A DNA stretch of 47,933 nt from Cytophagales bacterium (GTDB lineage: Bacteria; Bacteroidota; Bacteroidia; Cytophagales; CCMP332): the NCBI GenBank assembly GCA_028282565.1, contig JANQHS010000172.1, forward strand, positions 1-47,933, read 5' to 3'. Made by a program: the position numbers and the translations under genes. This document shows, one piece after another, positions 1-8,947 of the stretch (positions are counted from its first letter, which is position 1; the number at the start of each line of letters is the position of its first letter). The notes beneath the pieces were generated by a model. The model did not search any database. It saw nothing but the letters and a program-made list of their open reading frames with translations, and was not told the origin of the DNA.

Positions 1-1
1 G

Positions 2-502
2 GTTAAGAAAGCCAAAGAGAACAATGATTCCTTAGGAGGCCGCATAACCTGCGTCATCAAGAATGTCCCTCCAGGATTGGGAGAGCCGGTTTTCGATAAG
101 ATCACCTCCCGTCTGGGAGCTTCATTGCTGAGTCTGAATGCTGTGAAAGGAGTTGAATTCGGAGCAGGATTTCAGGGCACAACTCTTCGTGGGTCTGAGT
201 CGAACGATGAGATCGGAATGGATGCTGACAAGGTGGTGTTCAAAAGCAATAATTCAGGAGGAACCCTAGGTGGATTAAGTTCTGGAGCAGATATTTGCCT
301 TCGAATTGCATTTAAGCCAACAGCGACCATAGGCAAAAAGCAAAGGACAATCGACAAAAAGGGAAACGCTACAGAACTCGAGGCCCGTGGCCGTCATGAT
401 CCCTGTGTAGTTCCCCGGGCGGTGCCCATTGTTAAAGCCTTGGTTTCATTGGTGATATCGGATTTCATAATGATCGATAAGCTTTCAAGATTTTCCGAAT
501 GA
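2..502 (+). CDS. aroC: Chorismate synthase, C-terminal part (5' end outside window)
   Basis: Catalyses the last shikimate-pathway step, 5-enolpyruvylshikimate-3-phosphate to chorismate, in the cytoplasm with reduced FMN as cofactor. The frame is open from base 2, so the start lies outside the window; 166 residues remain, roughly the second half of the enzyme. Visible family blocks (visible numbering) are GLGEPVFDK at 25-33, a SLNAVKGVEFGAGF block, the glycine-rich NNSGGTLGGLSSG block and the late RHDPCVVPRAVPI motif that helps form the FMN/substrate site. The TGA stop overlaps the ATG of the next gene by 4 bp (ATGA), so the two are probably translated together. An internal TTG at 77 is a conserved Leu of GLGEP, not a start. 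The identification is firm. Confidence 0.95.
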   Translation, partial: VKKAKENNDSLGGRITCVIKNVPPGLGEPVFDKITSRLGASLLSLNAVKGVEFGAGFQGTTLRGSESNDEIGMDADKVVFKSNNSGGTLGGLSSGADICLRIAFKPTATIGKKQRTIDKKGNATELEARGRHDPCVVPRAVPIVKALVSLVISDFIMIDKLSRFSE

Positions 503-1899
503 GAAAGATCCCTTTACACGTACAAATTGTTATCGGATTGGTTTTGGGAGTTGCCTGGGCCATTCTTTCCGCCTATCTGGATTTTTCTGAATTCACATCT
601 GATTGGATAGCACCCTTTGGTATCATTTTTATCCGCCTCCTAAAACTCATTGCGGTACCGTTGGTCTTGTTTTCGATCATTCAGGGCATCTCCGGGTTAA
701 CAGATATTAAAAAGCTTGGAAGGATTGGAGCAAAAACCCTTCTCGCTTATCTGGCAACAACGGTATTAGCGGTAACGCTTGGTTTGCTGCTCGTGAATAC
801 CATTAAGCCAGGGAGTCAAATGGATGAGCAGCAAAGGATTGACAATAGGGTTGAGTATGAGAAATGGGTGGCCAGAACTGATGGGGTGGAGATCCTTGAT
901 GGTCAAAGATTCCATGTCGATGGAAATGCTGCCCCGGAGTTTGGTGACAATACCGAGGCGGAGATCGACGAAAAGATCAAACAGGTCGAAGAACAAAGGG
1001 ATTCGAGTCCTCTGCAATTCTTGGTGGATATTGTGCCTTTCAACATTTTCGTTTCCTTCAGCGACAATAAGCTGATGCTGCAGGTGATCTTTTTTGCGAT
1101 CTTCTTCGGCGTCACTATGGTCAGTCTGCCTCAGGAGAAAGTGAAACCCTTGAATAATATGATCAATGGTTTGGCGGAGGTTTTTCTGCAAATGGTCCAC
1201 ATCATCATGAAGGCGGCTCCGATCTTTGTCTTTTGCCTGCTGGCAGGGCAGATCAACAAAATGGCAGGAGATAACCCGGCCAAAGTGTTTGAGATCTTTC
1301 AAACCCTTGCATGGTATATTGTGACGGTCGTTTTGGGATTAGGAGTACTGATCTTCGTAATCTACCCTTCGGTGGTTCATGCTCTGATCAAAGGCATCAA
1401 TTTCAAAAAATTTGTCAGAGGTATGGCTCCGGCACAGTTCCTGGCTTTTTCCTCCAGCAGCAGTGCAGCCACGCTTCCCGTGACCATGGATTGCGTTAAC
1501 CAAAACCTTGGCGTTTCCAAGGAGGTAACAAGTTTCGTTTTACCGATTGGGGCCACCGTGAACATGGATGGGACATCACTTTACCAGGCAATAGCCGTAG
1601 TATTTCTTGCTCAGATCCATATGGTCGACCTGAGTATCGGCCAACAATTGATGATCGTTTTGACAGCAACGCTTGCCTCCATAGGCTCAGCTGCGGTCCC
1701 AAGCGCAGGATTGATCATGCTGATCATCGTGCTTCAATCGGTAGGACTTAATCCCGCCTGGATCGCGATCATTTTTCCGGTCGACAGGCTATTGGATATG
1801 TGCAGGACCGTCGCCAATGTAACGGGTGATGCCACTGTAGCATCGATCATTGCAAGCACCGAAAACGAGATCAGCCAAAGAACCAACACAGAACAATAA
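499..1899 (+). CDS. Dicarboxylate/glutamate:cation symporter (DAACS family)
   Basis: Inner-membrane secondary transporter that takes up dicarboxylates or acidic amino acids with Na+ or H+. It has 466 residues with about eight hydrophobic segments. The family signatures are all present: a serine-rich hairpin (S318-S322, FSSSSSAATLP), NMDGT at 355-359, and FPVDRLLDMCRTVANVTGD near residues 427-445, which in characterised GltPh/DctA proteins line the substrate and cation sites. A charged loop of about 75 residues after the third hydrophobic segment (around 100-175, with a Glu/Lys-rich stretch) is longer than in the archetypes. The ATG overlaps the aroC stop by 4 bp; nfu follows after 13 bp. The substrate cannot be read from sequence. 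Confidence 0.92.
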   Translation: MRKIPLHVQIVIGLVLGVAWAILSAYLDFSEFTSDWIAPFGIIFIRLLKLIAVPLVLFSIIQGISGLTDIKKLGRIGAKTLLAYLATTVLAVTLGLLLVNTIKPGSQMDEQQRIDNRVEYEKWVARTDGVEILDGQRFHVDGNAAPEFGDNTEAEIDEKIKQVEEQRDSSPLQFLVDIVPFNIFVSFSDNKLMLQVIFFAIFFGVTMVSLPQEKVKPLNNMINGLAEVFLQMVHIIMKAAPIFVFCLLAGQINKMAGDNPAKVFEIFQTLAWYIVTVVLGLGVLIFVIYPSVVHALIKGINFKKFVRGMAPAQFLAFSSSSSAATLPVTMDCVNQNLGVSKEVTSFVLPIGATVNMDGTSLYQAIAVVFLAQIHMVDLSIGQQLMIVLTATLASIGSAAVPSAGLIMLIIVLQSVGLNPAWIAIIFPVDRLLDMCRTVANVTGDATVASIIASTENEISQRTNTEQ

Positions 1900-1912
1900 G
1901 CGTTAAGAGATC

Positions 1913-2488
1913 ATGGAAAACAAACGCCCCACAGAGGTCTATACAGAATCAAATCCCAATCCAAATTCCATGAAGTTCGTGGTGAATTATGAGCTTCTTC
2001 CGCCAAGCTCAAGCGTCGAATATGCCAATAAGGAAGAAGCCGGTGAGTCACCGCTTTCTACCGAATTATTTGGCTTCGAGCCTGTCGAAAGGGTTTTTAT
2101 CACTTCGAATTTCATTACACTCAACAAGCATCCTGAGGCCGAATGGCAGGAACTTGCTCCCCAGATCCGGAATCATATCAAATCTTATCTTGAGTCCGGC
2201 AAGAATGTGGTCAGCATTTCCGAAGCCATGAATTCGGAGATCGTTCCCATGGAGGACGAACTTGAAAAAAAGATCCAGTCGGTACTTGAGGAGTACGTGA
2301 AACCCGCGGTGGAAATGGATGGTGGAGCAATTGTTTTCAAGTCTTTCGATGAAGGGACGCTCAAGGTTCAACTAAAAGGTTCCTGCTCCGGGTGCCCATC
2401 TTCCACGCTGACCCTCAAATCAGGGATTGAGAATCTGATGAAAAGAATGGTACCGGAAGTTCAGACTGTGGAAGCAGAAGATGCTTAG
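1913..2488 (+). CDS. Nfu-type iron-sulfur cluster carrier (NifU C-terminal domain)
   Basis: Cytoplasmic Fe-S scaffold/carrier that delivers clusters to apoproteins. It has 191 residues in two parts. The N-terminal Nfu_N domain starts with the typical SNPNPNSMKF block (residues about 14-23). The C-terminal NifU-like domain (about 110-188) carries the cluster-binding pair C158-S-G-C161 within GSCSGCPSSTLTLKSGIENLM. This is the architecture of mitochondrial and bacterial Nfu1. The gene lies 13 bp behind the symporter gene and is probably the last gene of the aroC transcript. Its stop is only 6 bp from the stop of the convergent exporter gene, with no visible terminator between. Confidence 0.93.
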   Translation: MENKRPTEVYTESNPNPNSMKFVVNYELLPPSSSVEYANKEEAGESPLSTELFGFEPVERVFITSNFITLNKHPEAEWQELAPQIRNHIKSYLESGKNVVSISEAMNSEIVPMEDELEKKIQSVLEEYVKPAVEMDGGAIVFKSFDEGTLKVQLKGSCSGCPSSTLTLKSGIENLMKRMVPEVQTVEAEDA

Positions 2489-2494
2489 CAAAAC

Positions 2495-3739
2495 CTAATC
2501 TTCAGCCTTTCCGAGTTTCATTTGATAATCAAATAGCACCTTGGCCTGCCTTGGGTCAACCACCCTGGCCATGTTGTAAAAATCCCCCGCTTCTACATCA
2601 AAAAGGAATGCTTCTTTGATCCAGTCGGAAATCGCTCCATTGGTTTTCAGGTAAAGCGTCAATGAATATCTCCCCTGGTTCATGGGGAATTTCTTAATGG
2701 TAAGATCAACAAAGTCTACACCCTGTTCAAAGGAGTAGTTCTCGTCCATGAGATCGGTGGAACACCAGGACAGTCTTTCATTGAACCCACCATTGAAACC
2801 CACGTGGAATTTGAGATTCTTAAATCTGAATCCGGATTCATGGTGCAGGCCAAAGCGGAAAGTGACCTCGGCACCGGTTTTGATCGCGTTATTCTTCTTT
2901 CCGTTGACATAGACCTCCACGTTTTTCACCTTGACCTGACCGTTCCCTTCTCTATCCTTTCTTTCAAGAAGCGGGACTTCATTGGAATGCAGGAAATTGT
3001 TCTCGAAATATTTATTCACACAATCCTGCACCGAACCCATTTCCTGGATCTTTCCATCTGCCAGTAAGATCCCACTATCACATAGGGATTGCACGGCTCC
3101 CATGTTATGACTGACAAAAATAATTGTACGTCCGGAGCTCGTTACCTCTCCCATCTTGCCGATGCATTTTTTTTGAAAATCCGCATCACCTACTGCAAGG
3201 ACCTCATCTATGATCATCACCTCAGGCTCGAGGTGGGCTGCTACGCTAAATGCAAGTCTCACAGACATCCCCGATGAATACCTCTTTACCGGAGTATCAA
3301 GAAAGTCCTCTATTCCACTGAAATCAACAATTTCATCGAATTTGGAGCGAACTTCATTCCGAGACATCCCCAGGATAGTCCCGTTGAGATAAATGTTTTC
3401 TCTCCCTGTCAACTCAGGGTGAAAGCCCGTACCCACTTCAAGCAAAGAGGACACCCTTCCGATAATCTCCACTCTGCCCTCCGTGGGCTCGGTGATCTTG
3501 GAGAGGATTTTCAACAGGGTACTCTTGCCTGCACCATTTTTTCCAATGATACCCACAGCCTTTCCTTCTTCAAGTTCGAAGGATACATCTCTCAAAGCCC
3601 AGAAATCTTCAGCTGGCACATAGTCGCCCAGAAGGTGCTTCCATTTTCTTCTGAAGTTCTCCCTGAAGTCCCCGCTTTTGGCGAGCCCGACATGATACTT
3701 TTTTCCAAGGCCCTGAACCTTTACCCCAATCTCACTCAT
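2495..3739 (-). CDS. ABC transporter ATP-binding protein, Wzt-like polysaccharide exporter
   Basis: ATPase subunit of an O-antigen/teichoic-acid-type polysaccharide exporter at the inner membrane. It has 414 residues. The nucleotide-binding domain (about 1-240) has Walker A GKNGAGKST (66-74), signature YSSGMSVRL (154-162), Walker B VMIIDEVLAVGD (174-185) and H-loop H211. Residues about 250-414 form an extra beta-rich domain comparable with the Wzt C-terminal domain, which in characterised systems recognises the terminal modification of the exported glycan. The ATG overlaps the permease stop by 4 bp (ATGA), so the pair is translationally coupled. No glycosyltransferase genes are next to it, so the cargo glycan is presumably made elsewhere. 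Confidence 0.92.
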   Translation of the reverse strand: MSEIGVKVQGLGKKYHVGLAKSGDFRENFRRKWKHLLGDYVPAEDFWALRDVSFELEEGKAVGIIGKNGAGKSTLLKILSKITEPTEGRVEIIGRVSSLLEVGTGFHPELTGRENIYLNGTILGMSRNEVRSKFDEIVDFSGIEDFLDTPVKRYSSGMSVRLAFSVAAHLEPEVMIIDEVLAVGDADFQKKCIGKMGEVTSSGRTIIFVSHNMGAVQSLCDSGILLADGKIQEMGSVQDCVNKYFENNFLHSNEVPLLERKDREGNGQVKVKNVEVYVNGKKNNAIKTGAEVTFRFGLHHESGFRFKNLKFHVGFNGGFNERLSWCSTDLMDENYSFEQGVDFVDLTIKKFPMNQGRYSLTLYLKTNGAISDWIKEAFLFDVEAGDFYNMARVVDPRQAKVLFDYQMKLGKAED

Positions 3740-4557
3740 ACAATATCCGCCATTACACGTTCAACGCGTCTGAAATACATAATGCTGGTAAAAAACAGTA
3801 AGGCTCCGATCGCCAATGACAGGAAGCCAAGATCATTTGAAGGAAGAATTCCAAGCAGCGAATATCGAAAGCCTTCGACAACGCCCACCATTGGATTGAG
3901 ATAGTAGAGAAGCTGATATTTTTCAGGGATCAGGGAAGTAGGATATGCGATCGGCGAAGCATAGAGGCCCAACTGGACCACAAATGGGATCACATGCGTC
4001 ATATCCCTGAACCGAATGGTCAGGGCGCTGGTCCAGATCCCCACCCCAAGGGCGGTCAGGATATTCATGAGGAAATACAATGGGAACAACAAAAATGATT
4101 TGGTGAGCGGAACACCAAAAAAGACCATCAGAATGATCAAAAATGAGATCGACACAAAAAAATCCACAAAACCGGCCACCGCTTTGGATAAGGGAATAAC
4201 CAGTCTGGGGAAATAGATCTTTTTCACCATCTCCTGTGATCCGATGATCGATGTTCCACTTTGGTTTAACACAAAGGCAAAATAGGCCCATGCAGCCATG
4301 CCGGACAGGGCAAAGACCGGGTAGGGCATTCCATTGGTGTCCACATTCAGGGCCTGTCCAAAGATCAATGTGAAGATCAGCAGCGTCAACAAGGGTTGCA
4401 GAACGGCCCAAAACAAGCCCAGGAAGGTCTGCGCATAGCGCACTCTGAGGTCCCTCCAGGCCAGTACGAGGAAGAGGTCCTTGTACCTGATGATCTCTTT
4501 TAAATTATAAGTAGAGGAAGGCTTTTTTGCGTCAATTATCGTTCTCTCCTTGCCCAT
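3736..4557 (-). CDS. ABC-2 type permease, Wzm-like polysaccharide exporter
   Basis: Membrane subunit partnering the ATPase just downstream. It has 273 residues with six hydrophobic segments, beginning after an amphipathic N-terminal stretch (YKDLFLVLAWRDLRVRYAQTFLG) that matches the cytoplasmic gate/coupling region of Wzm/TagG proteins. The region FRDMTHVIPFVVQLGLYASPIAYP (about residues 185-208) is typical of the ABC2_membrane family. It is the first gene of a two-gene minus-strand operon and starts at ATG 4557. The 199 bp upstream (4558-4756) separate it from a divergent type IX cargo gene. Confidence 0.92.
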   Translation of the reverse strand: MGKERTIIDAKKPSSTYNLKEIIRYKDLFLVLAWRDLRVRYAQTFLGLFWAVLQPLLTLLIFTLIFGQALNVDTNGMPYPVFALSGMAAWAYFAFVLNQSGTSIIGSQEMVKKIYFPRLVIPLSKAVAGFVDFFVSISFLIILMVFFGVPLTKSFLLFPLYFLMNILTALGVGIWTSALTIRFRDMTHVIPFVVQLGLYASPIAYPTSLIPEKYQLLYYLNPMVGVVEGFRYSLLGILPSNDLGFLSLAIGALLFFTSIMYFRRVERVMADIV

Positions 4558-4725
4558 TTCTCAAAAATTCGGGCCAAAGATAAATATTTGAATATCGATT
4601 CCTGAAGGGCCCAGGCCAATGAAACTTTTTTTTTGAAACCCTACACCCGAGGCCTGGCCTGATGACAAGCCTTGCTTTTTACGATTCCCATCAATTGGGT
4701 GAGCGAAATTGCGTTCCTAAAGAGT

Positions 4726-4733
4726 TAATTTTG
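4726..4733 (+). promoter_or_regulatory. Putative -7 box (TAATTTTG) for the type IX cargo gene
   Basis: The sequence matches the Bacteroidota housekeeping -7 consensus TAnnTTTG. It sits 23 bp before the ATG at 4757, predicting a leader of about 19 nt. I see no convincing -33 TTG at the usual spacing. The rest of the 199-bp divergent region 4558-4756 holds no other element I can support. Confidence 0.45.
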
Positions 4734-4756
4734 CATAGGTACTACTGATTACGGCA

Positions 4757-7168
4757 ATGAGGAACATATCACTGGCGCTTTTAGGCCTCCTTTTTCTTTC
4801 ATCCAAGGCGTTCACGCAAATACAGGTTTCCGATACGGCTACTCTAACCCAGGCTATCGAGGCATTGGTATCGGAGGGAGTTCAAATCTCAAATATCAGT
4901 TCCAATTGTGCATCCACCGCCTGGGGAACTTTTGAAGACACAACGGGAGTATTGGGAATAGAAGAAGGCTTATGCCTGGCATCAGGTTCGATATGGGATA
5001 TCCCGGGACCCAATAACGACCCTGGCGCAGGCCAAAATCTTCTCGCTCCGGGAGATGTTGATTTAAACGCTTTGGGTGTCGGTACAACTCAGGACGCCTG
5101 TTATGTACAGTTTGATGTTACTCCTTCTGCCGATACCCTGGTATTCAACTATGTTTTTGGTTCCGAAGAATATGATGAGTATGTCTGCAGCAATTTCAAT
5201 GATGTTTTTGCATTCTTCATTTCCGGACCCGGCATCACAGGGAAGCAAAACATTGCACTCATTCCGGGTACCAATACTCCTGTTTCGATCAATAATGTTA
5301 ACCAGGGCAATCCCGCAGCCATTCCACCATGTCCGGCTACTAATCCATCTTATTTTGTTACCAACCCTACCGGAGCTCCGGAATTACAATATGATGGAAG
5401 AACAGTGGTTCTTCAGGCAATGACGCCAGTGACCCCTTGTGAAACCTATACGCTTAAACTGGCCGTCGCAGATGTTTCGGACGGGATCTTGGACTCAGGT
5501 GTGTTTATTGAAAAAGGAAGCCTGGGAAGTTTTGGAGCCGAAATTTCCCCTTCCTCAGCTTACGCGAGATTCGAATATGGTGTTGAGGGTTGTAATGCCG
5601 GAAAATTCATTTTTATTCGAACCATAGCGGATACATTTGAAGTTCCTTTGAGGTGGGAATTAGGCGGAACCGCCACCAATGGTGTCGACTACGTAGATGA
5701 GAACGGTGATCCTTTGGGCAATGCGGATACCATTCCTGCGTTCGTTGACTCCCTTGAAATCGTTGTTTATCCGGTTTTTGACACGGTCAGCGATCCGATT
5801 GAGACCATCGAATTGACGCTCTTCGACCCATGCGATGATACAACTTCGCTTCCTACAGGTGATGCAGTTGTTTTGTTCATCAGAGAAGAATTCATCTACA
5901 GCGCTGGTGAAGATGACAGCATCTGCACTGGAGATATTATTGAGCTGAACAGCCAGTTCTATGATGGTGACAGTGTATTATGGACTCCATCAACGGGATT
6001 GAGTTGTGCAACATGCCCAAATCCATTGGCAAATCCCACCACAACCACGACATACATTTTGAGGGTATTTGATTCGGTCACAGGTTGCCCGGCAAGCGAC
6101 TCCCTCACTGTAAATGTTTTTGAATATCCCGATCCGAATATCATTTCCGTTTCGGACAGCAGCGGATGGATATGTGAAGGAACCACTCTGGTACTCTTTA
6201 GCGGATTGGAAAATGACCCTCTTTATGACCTCATGACATTTAAGTGGGATTCTTCGACATCATATTTAAATGCCACTGATACTTCCGTTGTCTGGGCAAG
6301 GCCAAACGATGATCATTATTTTCCATTGACCGTGACCAATGAGATCGGTTGCTCCATAAGGGATTCGATCCTGATCACAGTGATCCCATGGCCCGAAGTT
6401 GACTTTCCCGAAGATTACAATCTTTGCTTCGATGCTTCAACTCAGGTAGTTCCGGATCTGACCTTTTTTCCAAATGTCGGATATAGCTATTTATGGGAGC
6501 CCGCATCAAACGGACAGGCAGGCGATATCAGCGATCCCAGGATCTCAAATCCAGTTATATCCCCTTCAAGTGAAGGCAGGTCCAAATACCTGTTGACCGT
6601 GAGCAATGGGATTTGCGAATCAGCAGATGAGGTGACCATGGAAATGGAGGAAGAGATCGAAGTTGAATACAGGTATGATTCCCTGGATGAATTCCTCAAA
6701 ATTCCACAAAGCATCAGCTTTGAAAATACAACCTTCACCCCCTTTAAGTATGAATTCCTCTGGCGCATTGAAAATATGACAACCAGCTCTGTGGATTCGA
6801 TATTTGCCGAGAATTTAGATTACCGGTTCTTGGATCCGGATCCTTTTGAAATTACTCTGGAAGCACATGATACGGTGCTGAACTGTGTGGCCTTTTACAC
6901 CGAAGATTTTCAATTTGAAGATGTGGTCAGACCAAATACCATAACCCCAAATGGCGATGGGAAAAATGATGTATTTGAGATCGAAGCTCCCAGCTCACAA
7001 ACCTGGTTAATTCGCATTTATAATCGTCATGGCACCTTGATCTTTGAATCCACTGATTATCAAAATGACTGGGGAGCGGAAAATGTTGCGGCAGGGGTGT
7101 ACTACTACGTTATTTCCACTGAAGATACCGACGAAAGCTACGTTGGCTACATCGAAGTCTTAAAATAA
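4757..7168 (+). CDS. Type IX-secreted surface protein with choice-of-anchor L domain and type B sorting tail
   Basis: Predicted cell-surface or extracellular protein of 803 residues. Residues 1-20 are a Sec signal peptide ending ...SSKAFTQ. Residues about 35-250 resemble the choice-of-anchor L domain, with the typical run ISNISSNCASTAWGTF, VFGSEEYDEYV and FAFFISGPG. Residues about 265-375 look like a Calx-beta-type domain (NGVDYVD ... IETIELTLFDPC). About 385-455 is an Ig/PKD-like segment with WTPSTGLSCATCPNP. Residues about 728-803 are the gliding-motility-associated C-terminal (type B) sorting domain, starting TITPNGDGKNDVFEI and ending GVYYYVISTED...GYIEVLK. Such tails direct export by the type IX system, whose translocon sprA is encoded in this window. 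Adhesin or matrix roles are inference. Confidence 0.9.
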   Translation: MRNISLALLGLLFLSSKAFTQIQVSDTATLTQAIEALVSEGVQISNISSNCASTAWGTFEDTTGVLGIEEGLCLASGSIWDIPGPNNDPGAGQNLLAPGDVDLNALGVGTTQDACYVQFDVTPSADTLVFNYVFGSEEYDEYVCSNFNDVFAFFISGPGITGKQNIALIPGTNTPVSINNVNQGNPAAIPPCPATNPSYFVTNPTGAPELQYDGRTVVLQAMTPVTPCETYTLKLAVADVSDGILDSGVFIEKGSLGSFGAEISPSSAYARFEYGVEGCNAGKFIFIRTIADTFEVPLRWELGGTATNGVDYVDENGDPLGNADTIPAFVDSLEIVVYPVFDTVSDPIETIELTLFDPCDDTTSLPTGDAVVLFIREEFIYSAGEDDSICTGDIIELNSQFYDGDSVLWTPSTGLSCATCPNPLANPTTTTTYILRVFDSVTGCPASDSLTVNVFEYPDPNIISVSDSSGWICEGTTLVLFSGLENDPLYDLMTFKWDSSTSYLNATDTSVVWARPNDDHYFPLTVTNEIGCSIRDSILITVIPWPEVDFPEDYNLCFDASTQVVPDLTFFPNVGYSYLWEPASNGQAGDISDPRISNPVISPSSEGRSKYLLTVSNGICESADEVTMEMEEEIEVEYRYDSLDEFLKIPQSISFENTTFTPFKYEFLWRIENMTTSSVDSIFAENLDYRFLDPDPFEITLEAHDTVLNCVAFYTEDFQFEDVVRPNTITPNGDGKNDVFEIEAPSSQTWLIRIYNRHGTLIFESTDYQNDWGAENVAAGVYYYVISTEDTDESYVGYIEVLK

Positions 7169-7169
7169 T

Positions 7170-7481
7170 TTGGCAGGGCTGATCTATAATGTAACGGTTT
7201 CCGTTTCTTCGGATATTGAGGAAAAATGGGTTCATTGGATGAAGGAAAAACATATTCCTGACGTCATGCGCACCGGTTGTTTCTCTGGTTTCAAATTGTT
7301 GAAACTGATTGACGGGAATCATGGCACAGAACCAACTTTTGCTATTCAATATTTCTGTAATACCGAAAAGGACCTGGAGTTGTACAGGACAAAATATGCA
7401 GAAGCTCTACAAAAAGAGCATAAGGAAGTATTTGAGGGAAAATTTGCAGCCTTTAGGACAGTTCTTCAAGATATCAGCTAG
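7170..7481 (+). CDS. DUF4286 family protein
   Basis: Small cytoplasmic protein of 103 residues and unknown function, matching the DUF4286 pattern (IYNVTVSV ... WVHWMKEKHIPDVM ... AIQYFCNTEKDLELYRTKYAEAL). The start must be non-ATG: an in-frame TAA lies 9 bp upstream and the first ATG is at residue 24, inside the conserved region. TTG at 7170, one base after the preceding stop, is the best candidate; CTG at 7179 would give the family-like MIYNV start but is a rarer codon. It probably shares the transcript of the surface-protein gene. Its 3' end overlaps the convergent serS stop by 8 bp. Confidence 0.85.
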   Translation: MAGLIYNVTVSVSSDIEEKWVHWMKEKHIPDVMRTGCFSGFKLLKLIDGNHGTEPTFAIQYFCNTEKDLELYRTKYAEALQKEHKEVFEGKFAAFRTVLQDIS

Positions 7482-8757
7482 GATAATCCATCCGCTCAAA
7501 AGGCAAATATGACCTCAGGGCAGATGGGATCTCCACTCCTCTCGCATCCTGGAAATTCTCCAGTATCCCCGCCAGGACTCTGGGAAGCGCCAGTGCGCTA
7601 CCGTTTAAGGTATGGATAAGGTGCACCTTTTTGTTTGAATCCCGGTATCTCGTTTTCATCCGGTTGGACTGAAAGGATCCAAAATTGCTGACAGAGCTGA
7701 CCTCAAGCCAACGATCCTGGGCGGAAGAAAAGACCTCAAAATCGATCGTTTCGGATGCAGCGAAACCCAGGTCACCACCGCAAAGTCTCAGCAAACGGTA
7801 TGGAAGTTCCAGAGCACCCAACAGTCCACTCACATGATCACACATCTCATCAAGTGCTTTGGCAGAATGTTCAGGTTGAATGGCCTGAACGATCTCTACT
7901 TTGTCAAATTGATGGAGTCGGTTCAACCCTCTGACATGCGAACCCCAGGAGCCAGCCTCTCTTCGGAAACAAGGTGTATAGCCTATAAACTTTGTTGGAA
8001 GATCGCTTTCATCAAGAATATCCCCCCTCAATATATTGGTGATCGGTACCTCAGCCGTGGGTATCACAAACAGTTCATCATCATGAATGGTGTACATCTG
8101 TCCATCCTTATCCGGAAGCTGACCGGTTCCAAAGGCCGAGTCACGAGATACAAGTATTGGCGGAAGAATCTCCTTATACCCTGATTCGATTCCCTTGTCC
8201 AGAAAGAACTGGACCAGTGCCCTTTGCAGCCTTGCGCCCTGGCCCATATAAACCGGAAATCCGGCACCGGTAATTTTGTTACCCAATTCAAAATCAATGA
8301 TCCCGAGCTTCGACGTTATTTCCCAATGCGGAAGCGGCTCAGAGACGGAAGGTTTTCGTCCCTCATTGGTCTCGAGGATGTCATTATCATTTTCATTTGT
8401 CCCAGCAGGGACCTTTTCAGAAGGTGCGTTTGGAATTTTGCTCAAGAGGTCATTGAGCATTGACTCCACCTTTCTCAGCTCTTCTCCTGCCCTTTTCGAA
8501 TCCCCTTTCAACTTTCCGGTCTCAACCTTGATCATTTCCGCCTCCTCCTTTTTACCCTCTTTCATCAAGCCTCCGATCTGCTTGGCCAGCTGGTTGGATC
8601 TTGAAAGAAGCTCATCATGTTCCTGTTGAATTCTCCGACGCTCATTGTCCACTTCAAGGATCTTGGAGATCTCTTCGCTTGCATTCTTTACCCCCCTTTT
8701 ATTGAGGGCTTCACTTACTTCTTTTCCTTGCTCTCTTAGTCTTTTTAGTTCCAGCAT
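7474..8757 (-). CDS. serS: Seryl-tRNA synthetase
   Basis: Class II aminoacyl-tRNA synthetase that charges tRNA-Ser. I place the start at ATG 8757 (427 residues), because MLELKRLREQ aligns with the normal SerS N-terminus; the TTG at 8802 would add 15 residues unlike the family. The N-terminal long coiled-coil arm (about 25-105, rich in Lys/Glu) binds the tRNA variable arm. The catalytic core has motif 2 (FRREAGSWGSHVRGLNRLHQFDKVE) and motif 3 (LNGSALALPRVLAGILENFQ), with the intervening GGDLGFAASETIDFEV segment in place of the common GDLGFAAAKTYDLEV. It is transcribed divergently from rho and overlaps DUF4286 tail to tail. Confidence 0.96.
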   Translation of the reverse strand: MLELKRLREQGKEVSEALNKRGVKNASEEISKILEVDNERRRIQQEHDELLSRSNQLAKQIGGLMKEGKKEEAEMIKVETGKLKGDSKRAGEELRKVESMLNDLLSKIPNAPSEKVPAGTNENDNDILETNEGRKPSVSEPLPHWEITSKLGIIDFELGNKITGAGFPVYMGQGARLQRALVQFFLDKGIESGYKEILPPILVSRDSAFGTGQLPDKDGQMYTIHDDELFVIPTAEVPITNILRGDILDESDLPTKFIGYTPCFRREAGSWGSHVRGLNRLHQFDKVEIVQAIQPEHSAKALDEMCDHVSGLLGALELPYRLLRLCGGDLGFAASETIDFEVFSSAQDRWLEVSSVSNFGSFQSNRMKTRYRDSNKKVHLIHTLNGSALALPRVLAGILENFQDARGVEIPSALRSYLPFERMDYPS

Positions 8758-8870
8758 TTCCTGCGATTCAGATTGAAATTCAAAATTGACATTTTCTCTC
8801 AAAGAATCATTTTACTTGACCAAAATTTGCATATCCAATTGATAAAGCAGTATTATTGCAAAGTCTTCAC

Positions 8871-8890
8871 AGACCAAAGTCGTTTGGTCT
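8871..8890 (+). promoter_or_regulatory. Perfect 8-bp inverted repeat in the rho leader
   Basis: AGACCAAA, a GTCG loop, then TTTGGTCT: a perfect hairpin ending 57 bp before the rho ATG. No T-tract follows (TCCCCTTATCC), so it is not a standard intrinsic terminator. It could be an RNA hairpin in the rho leader or an operator for a dimeric regulator serving rho and/or divergent serS. The function is inference. Confidence 0.45.
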
Positions 8891-8905
8891 TCCCCTTATC
8901 CATAT

Positions 8906-8913
8906 CAAAATTA
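8906..8913 (-). promoter_or_regulatory. Putative minus-strand -7 box (TAATTTTG) toward serS
   Basis: Read on the minus strand this matches TAnnTTTG. It would give serS a leader of about 140 nt that contains the complement of the 8871-8890 hairpin. No -33 element is evident. Confidence 0.25.
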
Positions 8914-8947
8914 ATTTTTAACTCATAACCATAACCTTTCCCATTGT

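Noticed and set aside
766-1302. Minus-strand ORF of 178 codons inside the symporter gene
   Set aside because: It lies fully within a confident transporter gene on the other strand; its His/Arg-rich composition and lack of any domain mark it as a shadow.
8758-8802. Upstream TTG start for serS
   Set aside because: It adds 15 residues not found in SerS; ATG 8757 aligns with the family N-terminus.
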